NCBI GenBank assembly: GCA_022572885.1
Contig: JACZVC010000031.1
Span: 1 to 33,366, forward strand
DNA from: Pseudomonadota bacterium
GTDB taxonomy: Bacteria; Pseudomonadota; Gammaproteobacteria; Steroidobacterales; MnTg04
DNA: 33,366 bases
Reading direction: 5' to 3'
This document shows positions 16,221-24,851 of this stretch, piece after piece. A program made the translations under genes and the position numbers. A model generated the notes under the pieces. The model was not told the origin of the DNA, ran no database searches, and saw nothing but the letters and a program-made list of their open reading frames with translations. How positions within the stretch are numbered: the stretch's first letter is position 1; every line of letters begins with the position of its first letter.

Positions 16221-16424
16221 CTAGTCCGATTTTCTGGTCAGATAAACACCGGTTGCCAGAATAAGCAGGCCGACTGCCGATCCCATCTTCTGCTGAGTCC
16301 CAAACCCAGGATCGTCACCGACTCCGATTACATCAGCAAGCAAAGAGATCAACAGTAGTCCGGCACCTATGACTATGACAATCGTCGCCGCGTTTATTTT
16401 ATCCAACACGGTCAAATCCCCCAT
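16221..16424 (-). CDS. Small two-helix membrane protein
   Basis: A 67-aa frame (ATG at 16424) with two hydrophobic helices, ATIVIVIGAGLLLISLLADVI and AVGLLILATGVYLT, joined by a short polar loop (GVGDDPGFGTQQK). The real start may be the GTG at 16409, since GGGGGA lies 7 bases upstream of it; that gives MLDKINAATIVIV and 62 aa. The longer frame to 16505 lacks a membrane-compatible N-terminus. Resembles small DUF-type membrane proteins common in bacteria, function unknown. Confidence 0.6.
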   Translation of the reverse strand: MGDLTVLDKINAATIVIVIGAGLLLISLLADVIGVGDDPGFGTQQKMGSAVGLLILATGVYLTRKSD

Positions 16425-16496
16425 TTTTTGAGTACGCCCAGAGTATACGCCAATGACCTCGTTCTGGTGGGCGGCGGCTCCTGGTGCCCGCCACAA

Positions 16497-16526
16497 TTGA
16501 CGCAAGGCCAGGCCAGACCCTAATAT
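16497..16526 (+). promoter_or_regulatory. Sigma70-type promoter for tRNA-Val
   Basis: TTGACG (16497-16502), an 18-bp spacer and TAATAT (16521-16526) are followed by a C-rich discriminator (CACCCCCCC). The tRNA begins 27 bases after the -10. The layout matches a stable-RNA promoter. Confidence 0.65.
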
Positions 16527-16552
16527 TCACCCCCCCCTGTCCGCGCCATCGT

Positions 16553-16627
16553 GGGTGATTAGCTCAGCGGGAGAGCGCTGCTTTCACACGGCAGAGGTCA
16601 CTGGTTCAATCCCAGTATCACCCACCA
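16553..16627 (+). tRNA. tRNA-Val (anticodon CAC), island insertion target
   Basis: 75-base tRNA: acceptor GGGTGAT pairs with ATCACCC, D-arm TAGCTCAGCGGGAGAGC, anticodon stem CTGCT/GGCAG with loop TTCACAC (anticodon CAC, reads GUG), T-arm CTGGTTCAATCCCAG, encoded CCA. The last 45 bases (16583-16627) recur with one mismatch at 24852-24896, the usual signature of integration into a tRNA 3' end. Confidence 0.93.
16583..16627 (+). repeat. Direct repeat in tRNA-Val 3' half (candidate attL)
   Basis: Starts TTCACACGGCAGAGGTCACT in the anticodon loop and ends at the encoded CCA. Matches 24852-24896 at 44 of 45 positions by eye. The T-rich sequence after it is also similar for about 10 bases. Confidence 0.8.
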
Positions 16628-17019
16628 GTTTTTCCCTCTACCTTTCAAAGAGTTAGCGTCAACTCACTAGAGCACTGCTTTTTGCCGGATTGCTCACTGC
16701 CGGAATTTTTGCCGGGATTTTTCCCGAACTCCTCCGGCCAGTCGCAAAACCGTCGTACGCTTCTGCTCACAGATCGAGTCAACCGCGTGCAACAATCTCC
16801 CAAGCAATGCCTGGGGTCGGCACATTGTAACCGCACCATACCGAGCATAGGGAATTGCACATTCGACAGGTGCGGCGTCCATCAAGACCTCGTAACCAAC
16901 GTCAGTACCGTATCGAGTTGGTGCCGAGTTCATGTCGGCAGGGCACTCGTCAGCTTATACATGCTAAAATCGCTACAAATATGCATAACAGCGAATCGGG
17001 CCATCGGAACTGTGTCAGC
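16628..17019. other. Left inner flank of the island, no gene seen
   Basis: 392 bases between tRNA-Val and the most likely start of the fused glycosyltransferase. It contains inverted words built on GCCGG/CCGGC, including ACTGCCGGAATTTTTGCCGG (16696-16715). A near copy of this, ACTGCCGGAAAATTGCCGGG, lies at 24736-24755, just inside the other end of the island. No integrase gene is present. Confidence 0.5.
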
Positions 17020-19356
17020 ATGCCACACCTTCTAGAATCAGTCGCTCTTATCGGCTCGTACCTGCCGAGACAGTGTGGTATCGCCACCTTTACGGCTGAT
17101 CTAGCCACCGCGATTATCGACAACGGTCCAAACATTGACTGCACTATCGTAGCCATGAACGATCGGCGTGAGGGGTACGAGTATCTGGAATCGGTCAAAT
17201 TTCAGATTAGCCAGAACGAATTGAATGAATACCGTCGCGCCGCAGATTTCCTGAACCTGCGCAATCCGGATGTAGTTTGTCTGCAACACGAATACGGAAT
17301 ATTCGGTGGTCAACGCGGCAGCTTCATTATTGAACTCGTACAGAACTTGAAAAGCCCCTTGATAACCACCTTGCACACAATATTGAGAAATCCATTAGCA
17401 GAGGAACGAACGATCATCAATCAGCTATCGGAACTGTCCTACCGCTTGGTGGTCATGAGTGAGCTCGGTGCTGATTTTCTAAGAGATATATATCAAGTTC
17501 CAGCGAGCAAGATAGCTCTCATCCATCATGGAATCCCCGATGTGCCTTTTTTGGATCCGGATCCATGTAAGAGCAAGGTCGCCGCAGACGACAAAATTGT
17601 GATCCTGACATTTGGCCTGCTCTCGCCCGGCAAGGGTATCGAGTTTATGATTGATGCCCTGCCGAACATCGTCAGCTCACATCCGGAAGTACTCTATTTC
17701 GTGGTTGGTGCCACTCATCCAAACTGCAGGAGCGAAAGTGGCGAGGCCTATCGCCTGAGTTTGCACCGCCGGGCAAAGGATTTGGGCGTCGCCGACCACA
17801 TTGTGTTCCATGATCGATTCTTAGAGCGAGATGAATTGCTTGAGATCATTCGGGCTGCCGATATCTATGTCACCCCGTACCTGAATGAGGCTCAGATTGT
17901 ATCCGGAACGCTCGCCTACGCAGTGGGAGCGGGAAAAGCCGTCGTCTCCACCCCGTATTGGCATGCAAAGGAGATGTTGGCTGATGGTCGAGGCAGGCTC
18001 GTACCATTTAAAGATCACCTGGCTTTGGCGCACGAGATCAATCAACTTCTGGACTTTCCAGAGGACCGACTCAAGATGCGCCGCGCAGCTTACGAATATT
18101 CCCGACCCATGGTGATGAAGGAGATGGGCCGCCGGTATCTGGAATTGTTTTCGCGAGCCAAGACGCAACATACGCGTATCGGCGATCTGCCGGTACTCGA
18201 TACGCTGAGTCAGCGCGATCAGCGACTGCCACAGATCAATTTAACGCATCTACGCCATATGACAGATCACACTGGCATGCTCCAGCACGCGAAATTCACG
18301 GTTCCAAACCGAGCCCACGGGTACTGTGTCGACGACAACGCTCGGGCACTCATCGTTGTTGCCAGAGCGCATGACCTCGATAGAACCGATACCTCACTGA
18401 CGGAATTGTCGTCCGTTTATCTCAGTTTCCTGGATGATGCTTTCGATTCAGAAACCGGGCGATTTCACAATTTCATGTCGTACGATCGCAAATGGCTGGA
18501 CACCATTGGATCCGAGGATTCTCACGGCCGCGCGCTGTGGGCACTGGGCACGATGGCAGGCTGGGGACAAAATTCAGGTCAAGTCGCTCTTGCCATTAAA
18601 CTCTTCCATGATGCGTTGCCGGCGCTGGAAAGCTTTTCGGATTCGCGTGCCGTAGCATTCCCTATCCTTGGGATTCAGGCGTACCTCCACCGGCACGATA
18701 ACGATCACCAAGTCCGTGAGCTGCTCAAATCACTGGGCGAGAGACTCCGGACCCGCTTCAGGCAGCACGCCACCAAAGACTGGCAATGGCACGAATTATC
18801 ACTGACCTACGACAATGCACGGCTACCCGAAGCATTGATAGCCTGTGGTCGCGTTACCAACGATGATGACATGGTGAAGACCGGTATCGAGGTACTCGAA
18901 TGGTTGAAAGACATCCAGCTCGATTCATCCGGCGGATGGTTTGCACCGGTTGGTAATCAGGGTTGGTTCCGCAAATCCGGCAGCAAAGCGCAATACGATC
19001 AACAGCCTCTCGAAGCAGCCGCCATGATCGGCGCCTGTATTCAAGCCCATGAATGCACGCAGCGTGAGGAATGGGTTCAGCTGGCATCGACCTGCTTCAA
19101 CTGGTATCTGGGTAAGAACGATCAACAAACCCAACTTTATGACCATGCCAGTGGCGGATGCCGCGACGGGCTCACGCGGGACGGTGTCAATGAGAATCAG
19201 GGTGCGGAGTCAACGCTGTCGTACCTATCCTCCTTGCTCGCCATTTATAATCTCCGCGGATTGACCGCGAATCATCAGGACGATAAGAAGCCGGCGTTGG
19301 AAAAAAATCTGGCGGAAAACCCCGAGACGCAGCTCAAGTCTGCGGGTACTCCTTAA
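17020..19356 (+). CDS. GT4 glycosyltransferase fused to a six-hairpin-like helical domain
   Basis: I prefer the ATG at 17020 (MPHLLESVALIGSYLPRQCG), since family members start just before this motif; the open frame runs back to a TTG at 16855. Of the 778 aa, residues 1 to about 390 form a GT-B enzyme (CGIATFTADLATAI, LQHEYGIFGG, LTFGLLSPGKGIEFMIDALP, HDRFLERDELLEIIRAADIYVTP, SGTLAYAVGAGKAVVSTPYW). The usual EX7E pair is incomplete: the Glu of NEAQIVSGTL is followed by Leu. Residues about 430-760 look like an alpha/alpha-barrel (YCVDDNARALIVVARAH, DSHGRALWALG, GGWFAPVGNQGW, NENQGAESTLSYLSSLLAIY). Such fusions occur beside GH130 enzymes; substrate unknown. It converges on the next gene with a 23-base 3' overlap. 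Confidence 0.85.
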   Translation: MPHLLESVALIGSYLPRQCGIATFTADLATAIIDNGPNIDCTIVAMNDRREGYEYLESVKFQISQNELNEYRRAADFLNLRNPDVVCLQHEYGIFGGQRGSFIIELVQNLKSPLITTLHTILRNPLAEERTIINQLSELSYRLVVMSELGADFLRDIYQVPASKIALIHHGIPDVPFLDPDPCKSKVAADDKIVILTFGLLSPGKGIEFMIDALPNIVSSHPEVLYFVVGATHPNCRSESGEAYRLSLHRRAKDLGVADHIVFHDRFLERDELLEIIRAADIYVTPYLNEAQIVSGTLAYAVGAGKAVVSTPYWHAKEMLADGRGRLVPFKDHLALAHEINQLLDFPEDRLKMRRAAYEYSRPMVMKEMGRRYLELFSRAKTQHTRIGDLPVLDTLSQRDQRLPQINLTHLRHMTDHTGMLQHAKFTVPNRAHGYCVDDNARALIVVARAHDLDRTDTSLTELSSVYLSFLDDAFDSETGRFHNFMSYDRKWLDTIGSEDSHGRALWALGTMAGWGQNSGQVALAIKLFHDALPALESFSDSRAVAFPILGIQAYLHRHDNDHQVRELLKSLGERLRTRFRQHATKDWQWHELSLTYDNARLPEALIACGRVTNDDDMVKTGIEVLEWLKDIQLDSSGGWFAPVGNQGWFRKSGSKAQYDQQPLEAAAMIGACIQAHECTQREEWVQLASTCFNWYLGKNDQQTQLYDHASGGCRDGLTRDGVNENQGAESTLSYLSSLLAIYNLRGLTANHQDDKKPALEKNLAENPETQLKSAGTP

Positions 19357-20815
19357 GTCGATGTAACAGTTCGGGAATCGAAACGGTGGCAACTCTGCAC
19401 CGTTGGTCAGCGATGCCATAAGGGACAATCAACACGTCCCCATGAATCATATTTCCGCAACTATAAACCACATTGGGCACGTAGCCGTCCCGCTCATGCT
19501 CATCAGGTGTCAGTATCGGTTCATCTAGCCGACCGATGACCTTGAGCGGATCGTCAATGTCCAACAGCTCGGCCCAGATGCTGTATTTCCGCATTGGTCC
19601 GACACCATGGAAAAACGCGAGCCATCCCTCAGACGTCTCCACCGGCGAGCCACAGTTGCCAACCTGAACAAACTCCAGCGGATGAACAGGCTCCTGCAGG
19701 AGTTCTGCCTCGTTCCAGAAGCGAAGGCTGTCCGAGAACATGATGTAGTTATTGATACCGTCCTGACGTGACAACATCACATACTGTCCGTTGATCTTCC
19801 TGGGAAACAATGCCATGCCCTTATTCTGTACGGCTTTGCCACTGAGTGTATGCATCTTGAAGGTCAGGAAGTCGGTAGTCTCGAGAATCTGCGGCAGTAT
19901 AAAAAAACCGTCGTATGCAGTGTAAGTGGCATAATAGACAACTGATTTATCATCATCCTCGAAACGCACAAACCGAGCATCCTCGATGCCTGCGCTCTCG
20001 TTTTCCGTCACTGGGAAGATCACTCTCTCAGAGATCTGTTGATCAGGACGGAATATCACTTCGTAATTGGACCGAGCTAGCCACAACGCAGTATCGATCG
20101 CACGGTGTTTATCTTTCAGTCGAAACTTGGTCGAGCGGAGTTTTTGTATTCGTGTTTCCAGCTCATCAAACGTAAACGTCTCGTCTAATTCTTCCAACAG
20201 GTGATTCACGACCCGGTCGCTTGCTCCCATCTCCTCGAGTTTTTGTCGAAAATGAAGACGATGATAGACAGGATCTGTGTGCATCTCAGGGGTGGCCACG
20301 TATTGGCTGATGGGATCGAAGTAGATGTCGTGGTTTTCGTCAACGATTCCACTACGAAATTCGATCGAGGACAAATGACCTTCACCTGTCGCCCTGAAGC
20401 TCATGATGAATCGCTGCGATCCCTTATCCACGCCTTTCTGGTCAGGGTGCGGAACGATTGAAGGATTAAAGAACGCGGCTGCCTCAACTGAATACTCTGC
20501 GGTAAAGTAGGCACCAAGCAAAAGCCGTTGCTCTGACGCCAAAGAAATATGTTTTGGCACGTATTCTGCAATACGATTAAAGTTTCTCTCCAGGACCTCT
20601 CGATAGTTCCGGTGACGCCCTGAGAATTCTTGAAATACAGCCTCCAGCAAGTGATGTACGTCTTCGTCGCTCAGCTTTGCGACCCGCTCTATCAGGTTCT
20701 TGCTGCGTGCCTTGTCTCCTGGAATATGTGGCCGGGTAATAACGCGTGAGCTCTCGGCGTTCAACAAGGTTGACCGCCGTTTGACCAGTTGCTCGCGTTG
20801 TTCTTGAACTCTCAT
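19334..20815 (-). CDS. GH130 family phosphorylase/glycosidase, long form
   Basis: Protein of 493 aa with an N-terminal helical extension (about 1-230) before a five-bladed GH130 propeller. Seen motifs: GIEDAR (276-281, with the family general-acid Asp), YATYTAYDG (296-303), KGMALFPRKINGQYVMLSRQDG (332-353), VGNCGSPVETSEGWLAFFHGV (385-405) and DEPILTP (431-437). GH130 enzymes cleave beta-mannosides, mostly by phosphorolysis to alpha-Man-1-P, some by hydrolysis. The long N-terminal part marks a different subgroup from the 313-aa paralogue nearby. It is transcribed away from the GT4-GH130 pair and converges with the fused GT. The start at ATG 20815 is acceptable but lacks a strong ribosome site. 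Confidence 0.88.
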   Translation of the reverse strand: MRVQEQREQLVKRRSTLLNAESSRVITRPHIPGDKARSKNLIERVAKLSDEDVHHLLEAVFQEFSGRHRNYREVLERNFNRIAEYVPKHISLASEQRLLLGAYFTAEYSVEAAAFFNPSIVPHPDQKGVDKGSQRFIMSFRATGEGHLSSIEFRSGIVDENHDIYFDPISQYVATPEMHTDPVYHRLHFRQKLEEMGASDRVVNHLLEELDETFTFDELETRIQKLRSTKFRLKDKHRAIDTALWLARSNYEVIFRPDQQISERVIFPVTENESAGIEDARFVRFEDDDKSVVYYATYTAYDGFFILPQILETTDFLTFKMHTLSGKAVQNKGMALFPRKINGQYVMLSRQDGINNYIMFSDSLRFWNEAELLQEPVHPLEFVQVGNCGSPVETSEGWLAFFHGVGPMRKYSIWAELLDIDDPLKVIGRLDEPILTPDEHERDGYVPNVVYSCGNMIHGDVLIVPYGIADQRCRVATVSIPELLHRLKEYPQT

Positions 20816-20961
20816 CGATGATTGCGCGCCGCTTTAATTTGACTAACAATGGCCTTGGGAAAGTGGCCCAGGTTCAGACAGTCGGGAGTATAGCCGCGAA
20901 GGCTGCCAGAAGCTTGTATTACAATTCACACTTCTGAGAATCACCAGTTAGGAGCATATCT

Positions 20962-21990
20962 ATGCGTATCGCAGTCCTCAGTCCCATTTCATGGCGGACC
21001 CCTCCTCGCCATTACGGGCCATGGGAGTCGGTCGTGAGCCTGCTCACGGAAGAACTCGTACGATTGGGCTTGGATGTGACTCTTTTCGCCACCGGGGATT
21101 CGAAAACCAATGGCAAGCTGGTCGCTGTGTGTCCGCGCCCGTATTCGGAGGACCACTCAGTGGATCCAAAGGTTGCTGAATGCCTGCACATATCGGAGGT
21201 TTTTGAGCGTGCCACAGAATTCGATCTCATTCATAATCATTATGACTTTCTACCGCTCACATACTCCGCGCTGGTTGACACGCCGGTGTTGACTACGATC
21301 CACGGTTTCTCATCGCCGTCCATCATACCGGCCTACAGAAAATATGATGCGCGGAGCCACTATGTAGCGATCAGCGAGGCAGATAAGTCGTCAGAACTCG
21401 ATTACATAGCCACTATCCACCACGGTATTGACATTGCGCAATTTCCCTTTTGTGAAGCTGCGGGGGAGTATCTATTGTTTTTTGGTCGGATCCATGCGGA
21501 TAAGGGCGTACACGAAGCGATTCAAGTGGCACAGCGGGTCGGAATAAAGTTGGTGATTGCCGGCATCATTCAGGATCAGGATTACTTCGCCACTCGAGTG
21601 GAACCTCATATTGATGGTACAAATGTAGAGTATCTGGGTTCTGTGGGGCCTGACCGAAAAGCGAAGGTGCTAGGACGCGCGCTGGCACTATTGCATTTAA
21701 TCAATTTCGAGGAACCTTTCGGATTAAGCATGGTTGAATCCATGGCGTGCGGAACGCCTGTCATCGCGTTTACTCGTGGGTCAACTCCAGAGATTATCCG
21801 ACACGGTGAAACCGGCTATGTCGTCGAGGATATTGAACATGCCGTGAACGCGGTCGCGGTGGTGAAGTCGATTGACAGGTCCGTTTGTCGGGAGGACGTT
21901 GTGCAGCGCTTCTCTCACACACGCATGGCACGCGACTACGTTGACGTGTACCGAAAGATCTTAAATCTGGGAGCAGGCGATGACCGATGA
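20962..21990 (+). CDS. GT4 glycosyltransferase
   Basis: Protein of 342 aa, GT-B fold. N-terminal glycine/histidine region (RTPPRHYGPWESVVSLLTEEL), acceptor-domain HNHYDFLP (91-98), TTIHGFSSPS, donor-domain FFGRIHADKGVHEAIQVA (173-190), and the EX7E motif as E251 PFGLSMV E259 followed by MACGTPVIAFTRGSTPEII. It should transfer a sugar from an NDP-sugar to an acceptor with retention; donor unknown, GDP-mannose is plausible from context. AGGAG lies 7 bases before the ATG. Its last 11 bases overlap the start of the short GH130 gene, so the two are translationally linked. Confidence 0.92.
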   Translation: MRIAVLSPISWRTPPRHYGPWESVVSLLTEELVRLGLDVTLFATGDSKTNGKLVAVCPRPYSEDHSVDPKVAECLHISEVFERATEFDLIHNHYDFLPLTYSALVDTPVLTTIHGFSSPSIIPAYRKYDARSHYVAISEADKSSELDYIATIHHGIDIAQFPFCEAAGEYLLFFGRIHADKGVHEAIQVAQRVGIKLVIAGIIQDQDYFATRVEPHIDGTNVEYLGSVGPDRKAKVLGRALALLHLINFEEPFGLSMVESMACGTPVIAFTRGSTPEIIRHGETGYVVEDIEHAVNAVAVVKSIDRSVCREDVVQRFSHTRMARDYVDVYRKILNLGAGDDR

Positions 21991-22921
21991 GCAGTTAGTG
22001 ACGCGGTATAAGGGCAATCCGATCCTCACGAAGCACGATATCCCCTACGCCGTGGAGACGGTTCACAATGCAGGTGCGTGCAAGTTTGCGGACAAGTACG
22101 TCTTGCTATTTCGCTCCCACCTGCGTAATGGGCGCTCGATAATCGGCGTCGCATGGAGCAATGATGGTTACAAGTTTCGCGCGGAACCCGCGCCATTTAT
22201 GGTGCCAAGCACCGAAGGCGTTTTCGCAGTGCACGAGGAGTACGGCATCGAAGACCCACGAATTTGCTGCATCGCGGGTGAGCATTATATTACTTACAGC
22301 GCTTATTCCAGGTTTGGCGTGCGCATCGGTTTGGCGAAGACGCGCGATTTCAAGACAGTCGAGAGAGTGTCGCTAATTAGTCAGGCAGACATGCGCAATG
22401 TCGTGATTTTCCCGGATACGTTCAACGGTCGTTATGCGCGGCTGGATCGGCCCCACTCGGAAATCAACCCCTGGTGCATCTGGCTGTCCTGGTCACCGGA
22501 TCTGGTTCACTGGGGCGATTCGGTGCCGGTGATTCAGCCTGTCCCGTATCATTGGGACGAAATGAAGATAGGTCCAGGTGCGACGCCTATCAAGACGCCC
22601 AACGGATGGCTTTGTATTTACCATGGCGTGTTTCCAACGATGGATGGTGCCGTGTATCGCCTGGGTGTGGCACTTCATGATCTTGCCGACCCCTCCAAAG
22701 TTCTCGGTGTTGCTGACGATTGGATACTGTCACCAGAGGATCCGTGGGAGTTAACCGGTTACGTTCACAATGTAGTTTTTACCTGTGGTGCTATCGCCGA
22801 GGACGATGGTACCGTGAAAATTTACTGGGGCGGCGCAGACAGCGTCATGTGTATCGGCGTCGCGAAGATCGACGACTTGGTTGAGCTTTGTCTGAAAAAG
22901 GCCCGACCGCCTTTGTTATGA
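21980..22921 (+). CDS. GH130 family beta-mannoside phosphorylase, short form
   Basis: Protein of 313 aa, nearly all GH130 five-bladed propeller. Motifs: NPILTKHD (13-20), HNAGACKFADKYVLLFR (29-45), YGIEDPRI (88-95, general-acid Asp), YITYSAYS, LDRPH (155-159), KIGPGATPIKTPNGWLCIYHGV (196-217), YRLGVALHDLADPSKVLG and GYVHNVVFTCG. The likely reaction is phosphorolysis of a beta-mannosyl glycoside to Man-1-P and the acceptor sugar. Partners such as Glc, GlcNAc or mannose are all known in the family and cannot be told apart here. The GGAG of the preceding gene's 3' end is 6 bases before its ATG. In an apparent two-gene operon with the GT4. Confidence 0.92.
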   Translation: MTDEQLVTRYKGNPILTKHDIPYAVETVHNAGACKFADKYVLLFRSHLRNGRSIIGVAWSNDGYKFRAEPAPFMVPSTEGVFAVHEEYGIEDPRICCIAGEHYITYSAYSRFGVRIGLAKTRDFKTVERVSLISQADMRNVVIFPDTFNGRYARLDRPHSEINPWCIWLSWSPDLVHWGDSVPVIQPVPYHWDEMKIGPGATPIKTPNGWLCIYHGVFPTMDGAVYRLGVALHDLADPSKVLGVADDWILSPEDPWELTGYVHNVVFTCGAIAEDDGTVKIYWGGADSVMCIGVAKIDDLVELCLKKARPPLL

Positions 22922-22939
22922 CTGCGATAGTGCTCAAAT

Positions 22940-22959
22940 CAGTACCGTCCAGGGTACTG
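22940..22959 (+). terminator. Possible hairpin terminator after GH130
   Basis: CAGTACC-GTCCAG-GGTACTG forms a perfect 7-bp stem 18 bases after the GH130 stop. There is no U-tract after it, so termination efficiency is uncertain. Confidence 0.4.
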
Positions 22960-22992
22960 ACAAGTTAACGGCCGCTGCACGACAATCGCAGA

Positions 22993-23175
22993 ATGAAAAG
23001 ATTCGATTCGCTGTACAATCGCCACCGCTTTCCTCCGGAGATTATCCAGCACGCGGTTTGGCTTTACTATCGCTTCAATATGAGCTCCCATGATATTGAA
23101 GGTCTATTAGCCGAGCGCGGGGTTTCTATGCCGATATCGGCACAGTTGTATGCCAGGAGATCAGCCGCCGCCTGA
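22993..23175 (+). pseudogene. IS6-family transposase remnant
   Basis: The frame reads RHRFPPEIIQHAVWLYYRF, then NMSSHDIEGLLAERGV. This is the N-terminal helix-turn-helix of IS6/IS26-family transposases (FPPEIIxxAVWLYxRFxLSxRDVExLLAERG). After residue 47 it breaks into IS6-like scraps (YARR) with deletions and frameshifts, and the catalytic domain is absent. DNA to 23347 has no other gene. It marks past IS activity inside the tRNA-Val-bounded island, between the GH130 operon and glucokinase. Confidence 0.8.
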
Positions 23176-23347
23176 CCTTGCTTTCGCTGGGCATTGGGCC
23201 ATTGAACGTTTGTTGGAGTTGGATTTTCGCTGTTTAGGACCGCCTCCACCTCCAGTTAGCGCTGCCTGGCGCCCCGACATATTCGCAGTTGATCTACTAT
23301 TCCACAAAAAGCTGCCGTAGCTGACGAACGCCAGCACCAACGCAGTA

Positions 23348-24331
23348 TTATTTCTTTTGGCCGGACTTTTGATCGTGAAACCAGCTTGCCGCTCCCAGGA
23401 GCGCAGGATGTTTTCCTGTCATGAGATAAACCGGTATATTTTCCAGGTAATCACGCATCAGACCCTTGGCTTGGAAACCACCCATAAAATCGCTTTCCAA
23501 CAATATGGCCTCAATTCTTGGTAAGATTCCGCCACCCAGAAATACGCCGCCCCTGGCGCCATATATCAACGAGACATCACCAGCGATTCGGCCCAGTAGA
23601 TGGCAAACAAGGTCCAGTGTTTCCCGGCAGGCAGGGTCGGTGCCGGCTACGGCATGAGCGGTAATCTGCTCCGGCGACAACGCCTCGGTTGCTCTTCCCT
23701 CGATGACCGCCAACGCTTGGTGTAGCCTGACCAGGCCCGGACCCGACAGCAATGACTCTGCACAGACGTATTCCAAGTCGTCGCGGATCAGCTCGAGTAT
23801 TTGAGCGGTCTTGTCGTTGTGCGGTGCAAAAGCTATATGCCCGCCTTGACCCGGTACCGGCTGCCACCCAACCGCCGTCGGAACCAGGGCCGCGATTCCA
23901 AGACCTGTACCGGGGCCGATAATCGCTCGTGGCGCATCGGCGATAGGCCTTCCCGCATGGACAACAGTGAGCTCATGCGCGCTGATATTGAGTGTCGAAT
24001 AAGCCAGGGCTGCGAAATCATTGATGACCTCCAGTCGCTTCAGGCCAAACTGTTTGCGCAGGCCGGAAATTGAAAAATTCCAGTTCTGGTTGGTCATCTG
24101 TACATGATCAGCAGTGATAGGGCCCGCGATCGCGATACAGGCATTGGTGGGGCGCTGGCCGGTCAGGGTTGCGATGTAAGCATCCAGGCAGCTTTCAAGG
24201 CCGTCAAATTCCTCGGTGCTCCGAGACCATAGGTTGCAAATTTTATAATCGGCGTTAGTTTCGTTTCTGCCGGTTACCAGTCCAAGACAAACGTTGGTAC
24301 CACCAATATCCGCGACGATATAAGGAAACAT
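23348..24331 (-). CDS. glk: Glucokinase
   Basis: I choose the ATG at 24331 (MFPYIVADIGGTNVCLGLV), with GGAG close upstream; the longer frame to 24412 adds a non-homologous tail. The 327-aa protein has the proteobacterial glucokinase motifs: DIGGTN phosphate-1 loop (8-13), CIAIAGPITADHVQMTNQNW, INDFAALAYS with catalytic Asp, GPGTGLGIAAL, GQGGHIAFAP (family EGGH region) and GGVFLGGGILPR. It phosphorylates glucose with ATP to glucose-6-P in the cytoplasm. Convergent with the IS6 scrap; in the island it could recover free glucose released by GH130 phosphorolysis of a mannosyl-glucose. Confidence 0.92.
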   Translation of the reverse strand: MFPYIVADIGGTNVCLGLVTGRNETNADYKICNLWSRSTEEFDGLESCLDAYIATLTGQRPTNACIAIAGPITADHVQMTNQNWNFSISGLRKQFGLKRLEVINDFAALAYSTLNISAHELTVVHAGRPIADAPRAIIGPGTGLGIAALVPTAVGWQPVPGQGGHIAFAPHNDKTAQILELIRDDLEYVCAESLLSGPGLVRLHQALAVIEGRATEALSPEQITAHAVAGTDPACRETLDLVCHLLGRIAGDVSLIYGARGGVFLGGGILPRIEAILLESDFMGGFQAKGLMRDYLENIPVYLMTGKHPALLGAASWFHDQKSGQKK

Positions 24332-24851
24332 GAGACTCCGTACGTTTACGTCAGGCTGGGTTATTCCAACCCGAGCTGATCCGGAAAGCTGACCAATACA
24401 CCATTGGTCCAACCAAAACCGTCCTGCACCGTGTATGTACCGCCTTCGTACGTGCAGGCTGAATTTCGTTTCTACTTGCCGATTTTATGCCGTTTTTCTA
24501 CTTTGATGCCAAAAGAAGTTATCCCATAGGGCACATTCCAGCGCACCGTAATGACCCTTCGCCGCAGGCCGAATAAGGGGGTCAAATCCGCTTCCTCCCC
24601 GGGTGTAGGGCGCAAAAAGTCCCCGGACCCATGCTATCGCCAATAATGCGATGATCCACATCCATGGAAGACGTAGTCCGTCAGACTGTTTTTGGTTCAA
24701 AGCCCAGGCATCGTGAGACTGACCGCAGCTTGTAGACTGCCGGAAAATTGCCGGGATCAGTCCGGACCCGTTATGACTTGTTGGGAAACTACGTCCACGA
24801 GCGTCTCCAGTATAGCTATTAAAAACAAATACTTATAACCGCCCTAATGCC
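24332..24851. other. Right inner flank of the island
   Basis: 520 bases. A 71-aa minus-strand frame (24485-24700) has one hydrophobic stretch (WMWIIALLAIAWVRGL) but no good start or homology, so I do not call it as a gene. ACTGCCGGAAAATTGCCGGG at 24736-24755 nearly repeats the word at 16696-16715 at the other end of the island. Confidence 0.45.

Noticed and set aside
16855-17019. N-terminal extension of the fused glycosyltransferase
   Set aside because: The first 55 residues are basic and unlike the family; no good ribosome site at the TTG 16855 or ATG 16981.
24485-24700. 71-aa minus-strand frame with one hydrophobic stretch
   Set aside because: No ribosome site, C-terminal half made of repeat-like DNA; not strong enough to call a gene.
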